A stretch of 64,000 nt of DNA from Cydia pomonella. Lineage: Eukaryota > Arthropoda > Insecta > Lepidoptera > Tortricidae. The stretch covers positions 744,001 through 808,000 of the forward strand of contig NC_084727.1 in assembly GCF_033807575.1 (NCBI RefSeq). The letters run 5' to 3'. Of the stretch, positions 63,833-64,000 are shown piece after piece. Below the pieces are notes generated by a model. It ran no database searches, was not told the origin of the DNA, and was given only the letters and a program-made list of their open reading frames with translations. Each line of letters begins with the position of its first letter. Positions within the stretch are counted from its first letter, which is position 1. The position numbers and the translations under genes were made by a program.

Positions 63833-64000
63833 CTAAACCTGCCGTCGAATCCTTTTCTTCGCCGGCATGACCTGTACCACAGAATCGTGAACCGACGAGT
63901 AGTGTTTCTTCAGCTCAAACGGCCTTACGAACCTAGCCTGGCATATGTCGCAGCCGTGCGGCATGTCTTTGGTGCTCCTATGCCTTCTCTTAATATGGTC
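63833..64000 (-). CDS. C2H2 zinc-finger protein, 3' end only
   Basis: The frame entering from the right edge reads DHIKRRHRSTKDMPHGCDIC, then QARFVRPFELKKHYSSVH, and ends in KKRIRRQV-TAG. One full finger is visible (C-x2-C-x12-H-x4-H). The end CGGCAG|GTTTAG also looks like a weak splice donor, so the stop may not be the true end. It belongs to a third zinc-finger gene on the same strand, mostly outside the window. Confidence 0.7.
   Translation of the reverse strand, partial: DHIKRRHRSTKDMPHGCDICQARFVRPFELKKHYSSVHDSVVQVMPAKKRIRRQV

Overview
The window looks like nuclear DNA of a moth or butterfly. It is AT-rich and packed with short transposons, SINEs and truncated non-LTR retrotransposon ends of kinds typical of Lepidoptera. 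Its genes are split by small exons with GT/AG junctions. No database search was possible; gene names rest on reading spliced protein segments by eye against known families.

Layout. (1) 1-9.7 kb is repeat-rich. It holds one THAP-like exon at the left edge and a small HTH (Tc1/paired-type) gene at 5.4-6.1 kb. (2) 9,792-26,978, minus strand, is a complete Suppressor of fused gene, a Hedgehog-pathway regulator. I could chain 12 exons in phase into a 497-residue protein. (3) A 613-bp gap separates it from a divergent plus-strand gene at 27,592-36,836. This is a complete p24/TMED cargo receptor (TMED1/5-like; 6 exons, 227 residues), with a GC-rich minisatellite directly behind its stop. (4) 37-45 kb carries only mobile elements, several with exact target-site duplications. 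(5) 45-64 kb is a minus-strand cluster of C2H2 zinc-finger genes. One ZAD-C2H2 gene (58,743 down to 49,921) appears to have a second, alternative set of terminal finger exons (46,617 to 45,047). The last large exon of a second ZAD-C2H2 gene lies at 61,099-62,349, and a C2H2 fragment of a third gene runs off the right edge.

Most striking pattern. In three different exons of two unrelated genes (Su(fu) exon 4, zinc-finger exons 3 and 5), the 3' part of the exon, its 5' splice site and a few dozen bases of intron are tandemly multiplied 4-6 times. The result is strings of duplicated splice donors behind a single acceptor. One array has a 138-bp unit (46 codons) and could add zinc fingers in frame. 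Another has a 125-bp unit that breaks the frame. The third is a set of decayed copies inside the Su(fu) intron.

Su(fu) acts in the cytoplasm and nucleus on the Gli/Ci factor, the TMED protein acts in the early secretory pathway, and the zinc-finger proteins are likely DNA-binding nuclear factors. Nothing suggests one shared pathway, although Su(fu) and TMED may share a promoter region.
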